Origin: Gammaproteobacteria bacterium
GTDB taxonomy: Bacteria > Pseudomonadota > Gammaproteobacteria > Steroidobacterales > Steroidobacteraceae
Direction: 5' to 3'
Length of the DNA: 42,597 nt
Assembly: GCA_028293745.1 (NCBI GenBank)
Contig: JAQGOF010000227.1
Location: 1 to 42,597 of the forward strand
Part shown: positions 1 through 7,786 of the stretch, one piece after another
How the letters are laid out: each line of letters starts with the position of its first letter
How positions within the stretch are numbered: position 1 is the first letter of the stretch
Made by a program: the position numbers and the translations under genes
Notes under the pieces: model-generated
Seen by the model: only the letters and a program-made list of their open reading frames with translations
Told to the model about the DNA's origin: nothing
The model's database searches: none

Positions 1-42
1 GAGCGTGTGAAGAAAGGTCTGCCGTACGAAGAGCGCAAGTAA
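1..42 (+). CDS. C-terminal end of an unidentified protein (partial)
   Basis: The window opens inside a reading frame that ends with TAA at 40-42. Only the last 13 residues are visible (ERVKKGLPYEERK). They are basic and uninformative about family. The next gene starts 42 bases later on the same strand, so this is probably the upstream member of the SDR/dehydrogenase operon. No function can be assigned. Confidence 0.5.
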   Translation, partial: ERVKKGLPYEERK

Positions 43-84
43 TTGCAGGTACGCGCGCTTGGCGCGCGCGTCGGGGAAAGCAGA

Positions 85-846
85 ATGCCGAAGGCAAGTG
101 ACATGAAAGGCAAGTCCGCTTTGGTTACGGGAGCCGCTTCCGGGTTGGGTCGCGCCACGGCATTCGCCCTCGGCCGCGCCGGCGCCGATGTGTGCGTGGT
201 GGATATCAACGCCGCAGGTCTCGAGGAAACGGCTACCCAGTTGCGCGCTCTCGGCGTCCGAACGCTAGTCCACGCGACCGATCTGTCTGCACGCGACAAC
301 TGTGTTGGCGCGGTTGCTGCAGCAGTTACAGAGTTTGGGCGGCTTGACGCTTTATGCAATGTCGCCGGCATCATCGTGATGTGCAACGCGCATGAGATGC
401 GTGCCGTCGATTACGAGAAGACGATTTCGGTCAATCTGAGCGCGCCGTTCTACTTGATGCAAGCAGCGATTCCTCACCTGCTGCAGGCCGAGGGCGCAGT
501 AGTCAACGTAACCTCGTCCGCTGCATTTGTGGGTGAGGCCTATGCGGCCGCGTACTGTGCGACCAAAGCGGCCCTGACACACATGACCAAGGCCCTCGCC
601 ATGGAGTACGTGCACAAGCCCATTCGGTTCAATGCAGTCGCGCCCGGAGGAATGGCCACTAACATAGGTAACACTATCAGGATGCCAGAAGGTACGGACT
701 ACGCGCTGGTCAAGCGATACACAGGTCTGCGCGGCCTGGTGGAAGTCGATGATGTGGCCGAGATGATCGCGTTTCTGGCATCCGATGCGGGGCGCAGCTA
801 TCACGGCGCGTGCATCAGCATCGACCGCGGCGTGACCGCAGGCTAG
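85..846 (+). CDS. Short-chain dehydrogenase/reductase (SDR), classical type
   Basis: A 253-aa classical SDR, expected to be a cytoplasmic NAD(P)-dependent alcohol/ketone oxidoreductase. The cofactor motif TGAASGLG is at residues 15-22, with an Asp at 40 ending beta-2, which favours NAD(H). NVAG at 92-95 stands in for NNAG. The catalytic Ser is near 144 and YCATK at 157-161. I chose the ATG at 85 because GGGGAAAG lies just upstream; the frame stays open to a TTG at 43 without a ribosome site. The next gene starts 5 bases after the stop, so it is co-transcribed with the hydroxyacid dehydrogenase and a second SDR. The substrate is not evident. The company of CoA-ester enzymes suggests a hydroxyl-bearing acid or alicyclic alcohol. 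Confidence 0.93.
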   Translation: MPKASDMKGKSALVTGAASGLGRATAFALGRAGADVCVVDINAAGLEETATQLRALGVRTLVHATDLSARDNCVGAVAAAVTEFGRLDALCNVAGIIVMCNAHEMRAVDYEKTISVNLSAPFYLMQAAIPHLLQAEGAVVNVTSSAAFVGEAYAAAYCATKAALTHMTKALAMEYVHKPIRFNAVAPGGMATNIGNTIRMPEGTDYALVKRYTGLRGLVEVDDVAEMIAFLASDAGRSYHGACISIDRGVTAG

Positions 847-851
847 CTCAT

Positions 852-1652
852 ATGACGGTAGTCGGTTTCATAGGCCTCGGAAGTCAGGGTGGACCGATGG
901 CGAGGCGTATCGTCGAGTCCGGATATCCGTTGGTGTTGTGGGCGCGGCGTGCGGACAGCCTCGGGCCCTTTAAGGATACGTCGGCTCAAGCGGTTGCGAG
1001 CATCGCCGAATTGGGAGCACGTGCCGACCACGTAGGCGTGTGCGTTGTGGACGATGTCGGTCTCAGGCAAGTTTGCGGTGAGCTCATTCCGGCAATGCGT
1101 CCTGGTAGTCGTATCGCGATTCATTCCACCGTTCATCCAAACACCGTCACTGAGCTCGCCAGGCACGCCGCCGCTCGTAGAATTGCCGTTCTCGACGCCC
1201 CTGTGAGTGGGGGCGGCCCTGCAGCCGCTTCGCGGACACTGACAGTCATGATGGGTGGCGACGAGGAAGTCGTAGCGGCCGCGCGGCCGATCTTCGAAAC
1301 ATTCGGCGGGCTCATTGTGCGTGTGGGTGGAGTTGGCGCTGGCCAGATGGCGAAGCTCATCAACAACGCCTTGATGGCGGCACATGTTGCCATGGCTCAC
1401 TATGGACTGGCGGGGGGTGCCGCGCTGGGTCTGGATCGTGCGGCACTGTGCGAGATCGTGAAGGGCAGCAGCGGTCGCAGCTACGGCTTCGAGGTTTACA
1501 GCCGATTGCCAAACCCTGCCGCGTTCGGCCACGGGGCGAAATTACTCGCCAAGGATGTGCGCCTGCTCGGTGAAATATTGGGTGCGGACCCATCGTTCGC
1601 GCCGTTTCGGGACGTTGCCGCGCCGTTTCTAGAACTTGCACAGGGGCAGTAG
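852..1652 (+). CDS. NAD(P)-dependent beta-hydroxyacid dehydrogenase (3-hydroxyisobutyrate dehydrogenase family)
   Basis: A 266-aa member of the 3-hydroxyisobutyrate/tartronate-semialdehyde reductase family, which oxidises beta-hydroxy acids. The N-terminal Rossmann motif GLGSQG is at 8-13. The substrate-binding signature DAPVSGG lies near 115-121. The catalytic Lys is K168 in AKLINN, with Asn 172 of the K-x3-N pair. The C-terminal all-alpha domain is present but a little short: many members have about 290 residues. I took the ATG at 852 because an upstream extension would overlap the preceding SDR. It lies between two SDR genes with gaps of 5 and 3 bases, so the three form one unit. The substrate (3-hydroxyisobutyrate or another beta-hydroxyacid) cannot be fixed from sequence. 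Confidence 0.9.
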   Translation: MTVVGFIGLGSQGGPMARRIVESGYPLVLWARRADSLGPFKDTSAQAVASIAELGARADHVGVCVVDDVGLRQVCGELIPAMRPGSRIAIHSTVHPNTVTELARHAAARRIAVLDAPVSGGGPAAASRTLTVMMGGDEEVVAAARPIFETFGGLIVRVGGVGAGQMAKLINNALMAAHVAMAHYGLAGGAALGLDRAALCEIVKGSSGRSYGFEVYSRLPNPAAFGHGAKLLAKDVRLLGEILGADPSFAPFRDVAAPFLELAQGQ

Positions 1653-1655
1653 CAG

Positions 1656-2441
1656 ATGGCTTTTTCGATCGATCAATTTCGGCTTGACGGGAAAGTGGCC
1701 GTTGTTACCGGCGCCGGCGGCCGAGGCAACAGCATCGGACGTGCCTACGCCCTGGGGCTCGGCAAGGCCGGCGCCTCTGTGGTGGTTGCTGACCTCAATG
1801 CGCCAGGGGCGCAGAGTGTCTGCGACGAGATACTCTCGGCCGGCGGCAAGGCAATTGCGGTGGGCGTCGACATCACCAAGCCCGACTCGGTCAAGAACAT
1901 GGCGAACGCCGCTCGCGATGCATTTGGTGGCGTCGACATCCTTGTCAACAACGCAGCTCTGATGGCGGAGCTCGGCTATCTGCCCGCAGTCGACATTCCA
2001 CTCGATCAGTGGAATCGCATTTTGGATGTGAACCTCACGGGCGCCCTCAACTGCGCACAGGCCATCGTTCCTCTCATGCGCCAGCGCGGTGGTGGCAAGA
2101 TCGTCAATCAGGTCTCCGGCGGTGCTTTTCCCGCGATGTCCGTTTACGGTATCAGCAAGCTCGCGTTGGTCGGTCTGACCACTACGCTTGCCCGCCAACT
2201 CGGACGGGAAAAGATCAACGTCAACGCCATTGCCCCGGGGAACACGATGAGCGATGCAGGTAAGTCGCTGACTCCCGATGAGTCGCCGTTCGTCAAGTTG
2301 CTGGAGGCGACTGTTGCGATGCGTGTGCGCGGTCAGCCCGATGAATTGGTCGGCACGCTGCTCTTGTTGTGCTCATCCGCGGGCGATTGGATTACGGGCC
2401 AAGTGATGCACGTGGACGGCGGCTGGGTTCTGCGTCCGTGA
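1656..2441 (+). CDS. Short-chain dehydrogenase/reductase with an expanded cofactor loop
   Basis: A 261-aa SDR with all core elements. The glycine motif is lengthened (TGAGGRGNSIG, about residues 18-28) compared with the usual TGxxxGxG. NNAA replaces NNAG, the Ser is in QVSGG, YGISK is the catalytic YxxxK, and the C-terminus has the typical ITGQVMHVDGG end. The start ATG at 1656 is preceded by a GGGG-containing ribosome site that overlaps the end of the previous gene. It closes the three-gene run, and the GntR regulator 8 bases further on is convergent. Probably an alcohol dehydrogenase or ketoreductase working on the same intermediate series as its neighbours; specificity unknown. Confidence 0.92.
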   Translation: MAFSIDQFRLDGKVAVVTGAGGRGNSIGRAYALGLGKAGASVVVADLNAPGAQSVCDEILSAGGKAIAVGVDITKPDSVKNMANAARDAFGGVDILVNNAALMAELGYLPAVDIPLDQWNRILDVNLTGALNCAQAIVPLMRQRGGGKIVNQVSGGAFPAMSVYGISKLALVGLTTTLARQLGREKINVNAIAPGNTMSDAGKSLTPDESPFVKLLEATVAMRVRGQPDELVGTLLLLCSSAGDWITGQVMHVDGGWVLRP

Positions 2442-2449
2442 TCTCGAGA

Positions 2450-3175
2450 TCAGCGCTCTGATTTGCGCCTTGCATCGGCCGTCTCGCGCAGCCGCGAGAG
2501 TACGATCTGCCGGTAACGTTCAGCTTCAAACTGCGCCAGCTCCTCGTCCTGCTTGAGGATGGCCTCCAATATCCGTCGCCGGGCTCCTTTCCATGCGTCG
2601 AAGCCTTCCTTGCCGGGAAAGAGCGGTGGGGCGTCGGAATGCACATAGAGGCGTTGTGTGACGCGGCAGACCAGCTCGACCAGCGGCCGTGCCACCATCT
2701 TCAGAAGCAGATCCCGCAGGTCGGTTTCGAACGCGACGCGCTGCTCGGTCGACTCACAATGATCAACGCGCTCGAGCAGTCCCCGAGCGACCTGACGCAG
2801 ACTCTCGTCCGTGCAGAGCGCAGCGGCTGGAACGATCTCACAATCGAGGAGCGACAGCATTCGGTGAGATTCGCGGTTCGAGAATCCGTGCACGCGCAGA
2901 TAGGCCGCGAACGCACGTTCCAGCGCCGCCTCATCCGGTCGTGTGCCGTAGTAGCCGCCGCCCGGTCCGCGCCTTACAGCGAGAAGCCCCTCGTGTTCGA
3001 GAATGCGCGCCGCCTGCTGGACCGTAACGATACCGACGCCGAGCAGCTCAGCGACTTCGTTGAGAGAGCCGACCTGAGTGCCAGGCTCCCGCGCCAGAAT
3101 CACATCACGCAGTTTCGCGGCGGCCGCCTGCACGAGTTGGCGTCTTGGAATTTTTGTCACGCCTTTGGCAGCCAT
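2450..3175 (-). CDS. GntR-family transcriptional regulator (FadR-like)
   Basis: A 241-aa regulator. The N-terminal winged helix (about residues 10-75) shows the GntR pattern LNEVAELLGVGIVTVQQAARILEHEGLL followed by the wing RRGPGGGYY. The rest is a mostly helical effector-binding domain of FCD type with scattered His, Asp and Glu residues. It is convergent with the SDR operon and divergent from the TetR gene, with a 76-base gap to that gene. Members of this family usually sense organic or fatty acids, or CoA esters, and repress neighbouring catabolic genes. Likely targets are the operons on either side, but no operator can be assigned to it. The C-terminal tail is rich in Arg and Lys. Confidence 0.85.
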   Translation of the reverse strand: MAAKGVTKIPRRQLVQAAAAKLRDVILAREPGTQVGSLNEVAELLGVGIVTVQQAARILEHEGLLAVRRGPGGGYYGTRPDEAALERAFAAYLRVHGFSNRESHRMLSLLDCEIVPAAALCTDESLRQVARGLLERVDHCESTEQRVAFETDLRDLLLKMVARPLVELVCRVTQRLYVHSDAPPLFPGKEGFDAWKGARRRILEAILKQDEELAQFEAERYRQIVLSRLRETADARRKSER

Positions 3176-3251
3176 CGGTACACAAGGGTATCAGTCACCA
3201 ACACGACCGTCCTCGTGGAGGGTCGCTGCTGAGGATTAGTTTGGGGTTCCT

Positions 3252-3929
3252 ATGGAAAATACGACAGCACTGTCGAAATTTCAACAGAGATGTCGTAAAG
3301 TGAAGCCCGCCATGCCCATTCCCGAAACAATCACCCCGCGAGCCGCCGAGCCGATCATTCAGCGGCGCTTCAAATGCTTTGACGACACCCATCAGGAAAT
3401 GATCGAAACGGCCGTCCGCCTGATCTCCGAGAAAGGGGTGGATTCGCTGTCGATATCGGCAGTCGCGCGGGCCTTGGGTATGAATCGCACCACGGTGTAC
3501 TACCATTTCGACAGCCGTGAAGCGTTGCTCAAGGCTGTCAAAGACTGGTCTTCAGCACAGTTGGCGAAAGCTATCAAGCTCCACACCCCGCAGCACGAGC
3601 GTATCGACTACATCACGCGCTTCGTGTTGGAGAACCCGGAACTGATCAAGCTGTGGATTGAAGAGTTCGTATCCACCGGCGACATTCGAAACTGCTATCC
3701 GTATTGGGATGCGCTGGTCGAAGGAATCAGTACTAACCTGGCTGGCGGGGATGCGAATGAAACGGTGGATGCAGAGGTCCTCTGCGTCATGCTCCTGACC
3801 AGTACGATCATCGGCCCGCGGGTTTTCAGAAACCGTGTTTCTCCAGGCGAAGATACCGACGCCGTGGTGCAGCGCTTCAGAAAGGAGCAGCAGCGCTGGC
3901 TCAAACAACTCGGTCTCCTGAGAGCTTAA
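3252..3929 (+). CDS. TetR-family transcriptional repressor
   Basis: A TetR-type protein of 225 aa from the first ATG. The HTH (about residues 45-90) includes IETAVRLISEKGVDSLS and the recognition segment NRTTVYYHF, which is characteristic of the family. The C-terminal ligand domain is unassigned. A later ATG at 3312 (205 aa) is plausible: the first 20 codons precede the conserved region and contain a 14-bp palindrome that would make a good auto-operator if it lay in the leader. The P450 gene follows after 16 bases, so the regulator is probably co-transcribed with the P450 and SDR it controls. The ligand is unknown. Confidence 0.88.
   Translation: MENTTALSKFQQRCRKVKPAMPIPETITPRAAEPIIQRRFKCFDDTHQEMIETAVRLISEKGVDSLSISAVARALGMNRTTVYYHFDSREALLKAVKDWSSAQLAKAIKLHTPQHERIDYITRFVLENPELIKLWIEEFVSTGDIRNCYPYWDALVEGISTNLAGGDANETVDAEVLCVMLLTSTIIGPRVFRNRVSPGEDTDAVVQRFRKEQQRWLKQLGLLRA
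3262..3275. promoter_or_regulatory. Perfect 14-bp palindrome, candidate TetR operator
   Basis: CGACAG-CA-CTGTCG is a perfect 6+2+6 inverted repeat just after the first possible ATG of the TetR gene. A related half (TGTCGTA) recurs at 3291-3297 and mirrors TACGACA at 3260-3266. Position and symmetry fit autoregulation by the TetR protein. Binding is an inference. Confidence 0.4.
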
Positions 3930-3945
3930 TTTGGAGGGCTACAAG

Positions 3946-5166
3946 ATGGCTGCCATTCAAGACTCGGACAATCGTGCAATACCAACCCACGTGCCCGCGG
4001 AGCTGGTGCTGCCGATCGGTCTCACGGAAGGCCCGGAATTTCTCGCGGCGCCCCATGCGTTCATGGCCAGCCTGCATGACACACACCCACCGATCTTCTA
4101 CAGCACCAGTCAGCACGCGACCAACGCCTGGATGCTGACCAAGTATGACGATGTCTGCTTCGTCTTGACGCATCCAAAGATCTTCACCACGCAGGGCGCC
4201 ACGCCTTTCCCCCGCGACCCGAAGAACTACTTTTACATGATTCCTCTCGAGATCGACCCGCCGGAGCACCGCAAGTACCGCGGCATGATCGATCCGATGC
4301 TGACCCGAAACGCCATGGCGGCCTTGGAGGGCTCCATCCGTGAATTGGCGAGCCGCTTGATCGACAACTTCATCGAAAAGGGTGGATGCGAGTTCACGAC
4401 CGACTTCGGCCGACCGTTGCCGGTGTCCGTATTCCTGGGCCTGATGGGGCTCCCGCAGCAGATGCGCGATACCTTCGTCGGTTGGGCGGTTGGTTTGCTA
4501 CACGCGCAGGATCGGAAGATTGCGGAGAGCTGCATGCGCGAGACCGTCGCTTATCTGCACACGGTGATCGAAGAAAAGACGCGGACGCCCGACGAGGGGC
4601 TCTTGAGCGCCATCGTGCATGGCAAGCCGGAGGGTGAGCCATTGACCGCGCAGGAGATCTTTGGGTTCACGTTCTTCCTGTTCATCGCCGGCCTGGATAC
4701 CGTGTTCGCGACGCTCAACAATGTCTTCCTATGGCTGGCGCACAATCCCGATCGTCGCCAGGCGATCCTCGCAAACCCGGACAACATCGATCGAACCGTC
4801 GACGAGTTGCTGAGGGTCTATTCCGTGACCTTCTCGGGCCGCACGCTCACTCAAGACTATGAGATGCGCGGGGTGAAGTTGAAGAAGGGTGACAAAGTGA
4901 CCTGCATCCTGCCAGCCGCCAACTACGATCCGGTAGCGTTTGAAAACCCCAGGGAAGTGAACTTCCATCGTCCGCGCAAGCCTGTGCTCGCTTTCGGCGG
5001 CGGTGTGCACAGCTGCATGGGCGCACATCTTGCTCGCCTGGAAATGAAGATCTCGATCACCGAGTTCCTGCGACGCATCCCCGACTTCCAGCTCAAGCAA
5101 GGCGCCAGGATCGAATACTGGCCCGGGGGTGTTGTGGGTCCAAAGACTCTACCGCTGAGCTGGTAG
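3946..5166 (+). CDS. Cytochrome P450 monooxygenase
   Basis: A 406-aa soluble bacterial P450. It needs an external ferredoxin and reductase, and neither is in the window. Visible signatures are the I-helix oxygen-activation motif AGLDT (248-252), the K-helix ExxR with E287 and R290, and the heme-binding loop FGGGVHSCMG with the thiolate ligand C357. The ATG at 3946 is supported by GGAGG at 3933-3937, which sits just after the TetR stop. It probably hydroxylates an alicyclic, terpenoid or steroid-like substrate, with the SDR 56 bases downstream oxidising the new alcohol. That pairing is inference from gene order. The I-helix Asp before Thr resembles CYP101/CYP108-type terpene hydroxylases, but I cannot assign a CYP family. 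Confidence 0.95.
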   Translation: MAAIQDSDNRAIPTHVPAELVLPIGLTEGPEFLAAPHAFMASLHDTHPPIFYSTSQHATNAWMLTKYDDVCFVLTHPKIFTTQGATPFPRDPKNYFYMIPLEIDPPEHRKYRGMIDPMLTRNAMAALEGSIRELASRLIDNFIEKGGCEFTTDFGRPLPVSVFLGLMGLPQQMRDTFVGWAVGLLHAQDRKIAESCMRETVAYLHTVIEEKTRTPDEGLLSAIVHGKPEGEPLTAQEIFGFTFFLFIAGLDTVFATLNNVFLWLAHNPDRRQAILANPDNIDRTVDELLRVYSVTFSGRTLTQDYEMRGVKLKKGDKVTCILPAANYDPVAFENPREVNFHRPRKPVLAFGGGVHSCMGAHLARLEMKISITEFLRRIPDFQLKQGARIEYWPGGVVGPKTLPLSW

Positions 5167-5222
5167 CCTCGAGACCCGGCCGAGGTTTCCGGGCGCTCTG
5201 ACACAAACACGGGGGCAGCCGC

Positions 5223-6026
5223 ATGATTGGTGATGATCCGTTGGACCTGGGTGGCCAGATCGCATTCGTAACGGGTGCAGGGCAGGGTGCCGGGCGCGCC
5301 ATCGCGTTGGCTCTGGCTCGCCACAATGCGGGTGGTGTTGCTGTCAATGACTACTATCCCGAGCGGGCTGCAACCGTGACGGAGGAGATCAAGGCGCTCG
5401 GTGTGCCAGCGCTTGCAGTTCCAGCTGACGTCGGCGATCACACCGCCGTGACCGCGGCAATCAAAGCTGCTACTGACACATTGGGTCCCGTCACCATCCT
5501 CGTGAACAATGCAGGCAACGCGGGCCCCACATCCGCGATCGGCAATGGACCTCTGTTTTGGGAGGCGCCCCCCGATGATTGGGACCGCTATTTTCGTACC
5601 AACCTGCAAGGTGTCATGAACTGCTGTCACGCGGCTCTCCCAGGAATGGTGGCGCAACGTAAGGGAAGGGTCGTGACCGTCGTGTCAGATGCGGGACGAA
5701 TGGGCGGTGCAAGAATAGCCGCGTACTCAGCCGCAAAGGCAGGTGCTGCAGGGTTTGTACGCGCTCTCGCGCGCGAGGCAGGTCGATTCAACATCACCTG
5801 CAATGCGGTTTCCCTCTCCACCCTCGAGCCGCCCCTTGGCGAGGTCGAAAAGGCAAAATTCATCGCCAGCGAGCAAGCGAAGGCCATTACTTCGGGTTAC
5901 GTGATTCGACGACTCGGCAAGCCGGAAGATGTAGCCGGTATGACTCTGTTCCTCTGCTCCGAGGCGGCCTCCTGGATTACAGGACAAACCTACCCGGTGA
6001 ATGGCGGTTATAGCTTCGCTCTTTAG
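5223..6026 (+). CDS. Short-chain dehydrogenase/reductase following the P450
   Basis: A 267-aa SDR with TGAGQGAG near 18-25, NNAGNAG near 97, a Ser in VVSDAG, YSAAK as the active-site Tyr/Lys, and a C-terminal ITGQTYPVNGG signature. ATG 5223 has a GGGGGCAG ribosome site. It follows the P450 on the same strand after 56 bases and probably oxidises the P450 product. It resembles FabG/3-hydroxyacyl-CoA-type reductases, which does not settle its substrate. A large hairpin follows the stop codon. Confidence 0.92.
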   Translation: MIGDDPLDLGGQIAFVTGAGQGAGRAIALALARHNAGGVAVNDYYPERAATVTEEIKALGVPALAVPADVGDHTAVTAAIKAATDTLGPVTILVNNAGNAGPTSAIGNGPLFWEAPPDDWDRYFRTNLQGVMNCCHAALPGMVAQRKGRVVTVVSDAGRMGGARIAAYSAAKAGAAGFVRALAREAGRFNITCNAVSLSTLEPPLGEVEKAKFIASEQAKAITSGYVIRRLGKPEDVAGMTLFLCSEAASWITGQTYPVNGGYSFAL

Positions 6027-6066
6027 ACCTCTTTCCCTAATCGCTCCGACCGGCGATCTGCAGCTT

Positions 6067-6108
6067 CGCTTCGACGACGCCTGTGGTGGAGCAGGCATCG
6101 TCGAAGCG
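6067..6108. terminator. Large hairpin between convergent genes, candidate bidirectional terminator
   Basis: An 11-bp perfect inverted repeat (CGCTTCGACGA at 6067-6077, complement at 6098-6108) encloses a second 5-bp stem (GCCTG/CAGGC) after one C/A mismatch, with an 8-nt loop. It sits between two convergent genes ending at 6026 and 6138. No T-run follows on either strand, so it may act as a transcript-end protector or Rho-linked structure rather than a classical intrinsic terminator. Confidence 0.5.
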
Positions 6109-6137
6109 GACGGCACTGATGACGACCTGTTCCCGTT

Positions 6138-6674
6138 TCACCTCTTCCCGTAAGCGGTGAAAACGTAATCTTTTGCCGTCACAATCGTATGGCACCCGTA
6201 CCCGCAATTGGTCCCGCTCCCCTTGGGCGTGAACGTGTCGGATGCGGGGACATAGTCAAACTCGGCGTATCCCCACCCGCCGGTGTCCGGAAATCTCTTG
6301 CTATCCTTCACCATGAAATCAACGTCGTGCAGGGTGTCCGGCACCGTGGTCGGAGCGGGAGCCTCCGTACTCTTTTTCGCGTTCCAATGGATCTTTGTCA
6401 TCTTGGCGCCGTCGGGGAAATGCTTGCCGTTGCCGGGAACGCCTGCCCGGTAGGCGCTGATCATCGCGGGATTGCCGAGGATCACTTCAATCGTGTCTCC
6501 AGTCTGACTGACGGCGACAGTCTGCCAGTCTTCGTATCCCTTGAACTCAGAGAACGCGAGCCCATTCGGCACTTTCAAAGTGTACTTGTCCTGCGCGGAC
6601 ATGGCCCTGCCGCCCACCAGGACGGCGAGCACAACCGCAATGATCACTATCAGCCAGGATGAAACTCTCGTCAT
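6138..6674 (-). CDS. Cytochrome P460-family periplasmic heme protein
   Basis: A 178-aa exported protein. An N-terminal hydrophobic segment (about 6-25, ending at AMSA) acts as signal peptide or anchor. The body matches the cytochrome P460 fold: a conserved FKGYEDWQTVAVSQT-like start, NPAMI, a FPDGAKMTKIHW segment, and a C-terminal heme-binding NCGYGCHT followed by KDYVFTAYGKR. The heme motif is C-x3-CH, not C-x2-CH, as the codons confirm. Characterised P460s oxidise hydroxylamine. Most members in heterotrophs have no known role and may handle NO or H2O2, or donate electrons. It is the last gene of the minus-strand run, 55 bases after the CitE-like gene. Confidence 0.85.
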   Translation of the reverse strand: MTRVSSWLIVIIAVVLAVLVGGRAMSAQDKYTLKVPNGLAFSEFKGYEDWQTVAVSQTGDTIEVILGNPAMISAYRAGVPGNGKHFPDGAKMTKIHWNAKKSTEAPAPTTVPDTLHDVDFMVKDSKRFPDTGGWGYAEFDYVPASDTFTPKGSGTNCGYGCHTIVTAKDYVFTAYGKR

Positions 6675-6729
6675 GGCTCATTCCTCCGCTGTGATTTGTA
6701 AGTCAAGATACTGTCACAATCAACTACAC

Positions 6730-7596
6730 CTAGGTATCAGTGGCGCGGATCGCAGCATCCATTGCCAACACACGCTCGGCGTCCGCAAGGTGCAGGCGCT
6801 CGACCATCACCCCGTCGAGGCTCAAGACACCTTTCTGCGCATTCTCGGGATTGCCGAACGCCGCTTTGACGCGTTCAGCCCAGGCGACCGTTGCAGCGTC
6901 CGGCGCGAACACCGAGTTACAGATCTCGATCTGGCGCGGATGGATCAACGTTTTGCCGTCGAATCCGTACTCGAGTCCTTGACGGCATTGTGCTTCGAAT
7001 CCGGTCTCATCATCGAATGCGTTGTACACGCCATCGAGGACGCTGAGGCCATGCGCTCGTGCCGCAGCCACGGTGAGGCCGAGCATTGCCGTAAGGGGTG
7101 CGCGACGGACGTCGAGCTGCATACGCAGCTCCTTCGCAAGGTCGTTGGTGCCCATGACAAAACACGTGAGTCGCGAAGATCGCGCTGCGCCCGCGATCTC
7201 CTCCAGACGGAATACAGCGAGGGCGGTCTCGATCATCGCCCAGAGTTGCATTGAGGCAGGTGCAGCGCTCAACGCGCTGTCGTATTCAAGGATGTCACGT
7301 CCCGTACGGACCTTTGGAACGAGGACAGCGTCAGCGGTGCTCTGGCTCACAGCGCTTAGATCGGCAGGGCCCCACTCCGTGTCCAACGCATTGACGCGGA
7401 TGATGACCTCTCGATGGCCGAACCCGCCATCTCGAACGGCCGCCAAGGCCGCCTCGCGCGCGCTGGGCTTTGAGTCTGGTGCTACAGCATCTTCAAGGTC
7501 GAGGATCACGGCGTCGCAGGCGATTTTGCGGGCCTTCTCCACGGCTCGGGCGTTGGATGCGGGTACGTACAGGACGCTGCGACGGGGGCGAGTCAT
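6730..7596 (-). CDS. CoA ester lyase, HpcH/HpaI-CitE family
   Basis: A 288-aa TIM-barrel lyase of the CitE (citrate lyase beta-like) family. It begins with the family hallmark RRSVLYVPASNARAVEKA, followed by DAVILDLEDAV (acidic Mg-binding segment) and DGKTLIHPRQIEICN near 225-240. The family cleaves or hydrolyses CoA thioesters such as citramalyl-CoA, malyl-CoA or beta-hydroxyacyl-CoAs. A retro-aldol step on a 3-hydroxy-3-methyl acyl-CoA from a branched or isoprenoid substrate would fit the two CoA-transferases and the acyl-CoA synthetase upstream. It starts 190 bases after the hydrolase gene, a stretch in which I see no further gene. Confidence 0.9.
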   Translation of the reverse strand: MTRPRRSVLYVPASNARAVEKARKIACDAVILDLEDAVAPDSKPSAREAALAAVRDGGFGHREVIIRVNALDTEWGPADLSAVSQSTADAVLVPKVRTGRDILEYDSALSAAPASMQLWAMIETALAVFRLEEIAGAARSSRLTCFVMGTNDLAKELRMQLDVRRAPLTAMLGLTVAAARAHGLSVLDGVYNAFDDETGFEAQCRQGLEYGFDGKTLIHPRQIEICNSVFAPDAATVAWAERVKAAFGNPENAQKGVLSLDGVMVERLHLADAERVLAMDAAIRATDT

Positions 7597-7786
7597 CGGG
7601 TTCGTCGGCCAGAGACTGCGGGCGCTGGGAGTCTGAAATCGCGGAGCATCCGGGCAGACAGGTTCAGTGAATGGGCGCGTCCAGCTTTTTTCATGAGCCG
7701 GATACCTTGTGGGTGCGGCGGGGCACTGTCAAGCGCGTGGCCGAGGTGCCGAAGGATGCACGTCCCCATTTACCGGGGCGCCACCA

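Noticed and set aside
7597..7786. Possible small gene between the CitE-like and hydrolase genes
   Set aside because: Short frames exist on both strands, but none has a ribosome site, signal peptide or recognisable content. I treat the 190 bases as an intergenic leader.
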